From: Oscillospiraceae bacterium
GTDB taxonomy: Bacteria > Bacillota > Clostridia > Oscillospirales > Oscillospiraceae
DNA length: 6,187 nt
Assembly: GCA_017405545.1 (NCBI GenBank)
Contig: JAFRAF010000268.1
Coordinates: 1 to 6,187, forward strand
Direction: 5' to 3'
A program made the position numbers and the translations under genes. Below the pieces are notes generated by a model, which did no database searches, was not told where the DNA came from, and saw only the letters and a program-made list of their open reading frames with translations. Below, one piece after another: positions 5,471 through 6,187 of the stretch; the stretch's first letter is position 1; each line of letters begins with the position of its first letter.

Positions 5471-5495
5471 ACAGGCCCCCTTTTCCGCTCTTTTT

Positions 5496-5523
5496 CCATA
5501 TTTTCTCGCGTGAGAAAATATGG
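5496..5523. repeat. Perfect inverted repeat with 12-bp arms
   Basis: CCATATTTTCTC (5496-5507) and GAGAAAATATGG (5512-5523) are exact reverse complements around a GCGT loop. No T-run follows on either strand (the plus side continues CCCCCGG; the minus side continues AAAAAGAGCGG), so it is not a standard terminator. It could be a hairpin in a non-coding transcript, a cruciform or a mobile-element end. Confidence 0.92.
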
Positions 5524-5592
5524 CCCCCGGAGGGATAGGCGCTGACGATTAATGACAGCGTTGATCACTGCGTAGGTACTAAAGTTAGTTTT

Positions 5593-5642
5593 CCCCCTCC
5601 GTCACGGCTTCATCGCGACACCGCTCCCACGAGAGGTGGAGG
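5593..5642. repeat. CCTCC/GGAGG-bounded imperfect hairpin, likely interspersed repeat
   Basis: CCTCC (5596-5600) and GGAGG (5638-5642) bracket two inner hairpins. One is GTCACG/CGCGAC with one mismatch around GCTTCAT (5601-5619). The other is CTCC/GGAG around CACGAGAGGT (about 5624-5641). This two-leaf form resembles, from memory only, short intergenic repeats common in gut Firmicutes. The folding is visible; family membership is unverified. Confidence 0.5.
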
Positions 5643-5670
5643 CAAGCGCTGCCCAATGTCATGATAACTG

Positions 5671-5709
5671 AAATAAAAAAACGGACGCGCTGCGGGTTAC
5701 AGCGCGTCC
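5671..5709 (-). terminator. Rho-independent terminator of valS
   Basis: On the minus strand GGACGCGCTG (5709-5700) pairs perfectly with CAGCGCGTCC (5692-5683) around a 7-base loop. It is followed by GTTTTTTTATTT. It begins 67 bases after the valS stop codon and is correctly oriented. It separates valS from the spoIIA region. Confidence 0.95.
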
Positions 5710-5776
5710 ATTGTACTATATGAGATTTGAATATCCGGTCGAAACGGGGCGGGGGTGAGGATTTTCAGCTCCGCCG

Positions 5777-6187
5777 CTATTTCAGAGCCGCAAGGGCCTC
5801 GTTCAAGTTGTCAATAAGGGCCTGGGCCTTGGCGGCCTTCTCCCTCTCGGCGTTTACCACCTGCTCAGGGGCCTTGGAGGTGAACTTCTCGTTGGCCAGC
5901 TTGGCGTTGGTGCCGGCGAGAAGCTTCTGTGCCTTTTCCAGCTCCTTTTCGATCCTGGCGATCTCTTTGGAGATGTCCACCAGCTCGGCCAGAGGCATGA
6001 AGAGCTTGGCTTCGTTGGTGATGACGCCCACCATTTTGTCCGTGTCGGCGGGGGCCGTGTCAACTATCTCCACGCTTCCGGCGTAGGCCAGGCGGGACAG
6101 ATATACACTGCCGCTGCGGAAGACCTCGGCCTTGTCGCTGACGATGATGAGGTGGGGCTTCTTGGAGGGGGGCACGTTCATCTCGGC
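5777..6187 (-). CDS. valS: Valyl-tRNA synthetase, C-terminal fragment
   Basis: The last 136 codons are present; the gene continues past base 6187. The fragment opens with AEMNVPPSKK, the well-conserved segment in the anticodon-binding domain of ValS. It continues through a beta-rich stretch (KMVGVITNEAKLFMPLAELVD, in two parts at 51-59 and 60-71). It ends in a charged heptad-like coiled coil from about residue 72, including KEIARIEKELEKAQKLL and the conserved KFTSKAPEQVVNAEREK. This coil is the tRNA-binding arm typical of bacterial ValS. The enzyme charges tRNA-Val with valine in the cytoplasm. The stop is TAG at 5779-5777. An in-frame ATG at 6181 is internal methionine, not the start. Confidence 0.95.
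   Translation of the reverse strand, partial: AEMNVPPSKKPHLIIVSDKAEVFRSGSVYLSRLAYAGSVEIVDTAPADTDKMVGVITNEAKLFMPLAELVDISKEIARIEKELEKAQKLLAGTNAKLANEKFTSKAPEQVVNAEREKAAKAQALIDNLNEALAALK

Noticed and set aside
5458..5495. Plus-strand terminator formed by the G-run and CCCCCTTTT
   Set aside because: There is no plus-strand gene to terminate, and the pairing depends on a homopolymer with many alternative registers.
5272..5568. 98-codon minus-strand open frame spanning the G/C run
   Set aside because: It starts at GTG without a ribosome-binding site, runs through the poly-C tract and the perfect inverted repeat, and its product resembles translated repeat rather than a folded protein.

Overview
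The window looks like a GC-rich, spore-forming member of the Clostridia, most likely a gut Oscillospiraceae/Ruminococcaceae-type organism. This is inferred from the spoIIAA-spoIIAB-sigF sporulation operon, the exported BspA-type leucine-rich-repeat and SLH-domain proteins, and rho-independent terminators between units. No rRNA, tRNA, CRISPR array or transposase was found. Every supported gene is on the minus strand, so transcription runs from high to low coordinates.

Layout in the direction of transcription: (1) 6187-5777, the 3' end of valS, with a textbook terminator at 5709-5671. (2) 5670-5080, about 590 bases with no credible gene. It holds an imperfect CCTCC/GGAGG hairpin repeat, a perfect 12-bp-arm inverted repeat, a run of 13 G, a 9-bp tandem duplication and a roughly 300-base stretch that may be an interspersed or structured element. 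Two small palindromes lie just before the sporulation operon. (3) 5079-3580, spoIIAA, spoIIAB and sigF, tightly packed, with the last two overlapping by ATGA. (4) 3464-2085, a secreted protein with BspA-type leucine-rich repeats and a C-terminal copper-amine-oxidase-N-like (stalk) domain, ending in a long hairpin terminator at 2053-2010. (5) 1795-329, a secreted protein with a novel N-terminal body and C-terminal SLH cell-wall anchor repeats, with a terminator at 270-231. (6) A perfect-consensus vegetative promoter directly abutting that terminator, a leader of about 150 nt with several hairpins, and the first 15 codons of purC running off the left edge.

How they work together: SpoIIAA, SpoIIAB and sigma-F form the partner-switching module that confines sigma-F activity to the forespore. 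The two cell-surface proteins sit between this operon and the housekeeping gene purC. No convincing terminator separates sigF from the LRR gene. A sequence in that gap fits the -10 consensus of forespore sigma factors, so a sporulation link for the LRR protein is possible but unproven. valS and purC are ordinary housekeeping neighbours.

The best candidates for something undescribed are the 5160-5660 intergenic region, the function-unknown body of the SLH protein, and the sigF/LRR junction. I did not find a clear new multi-gene system.
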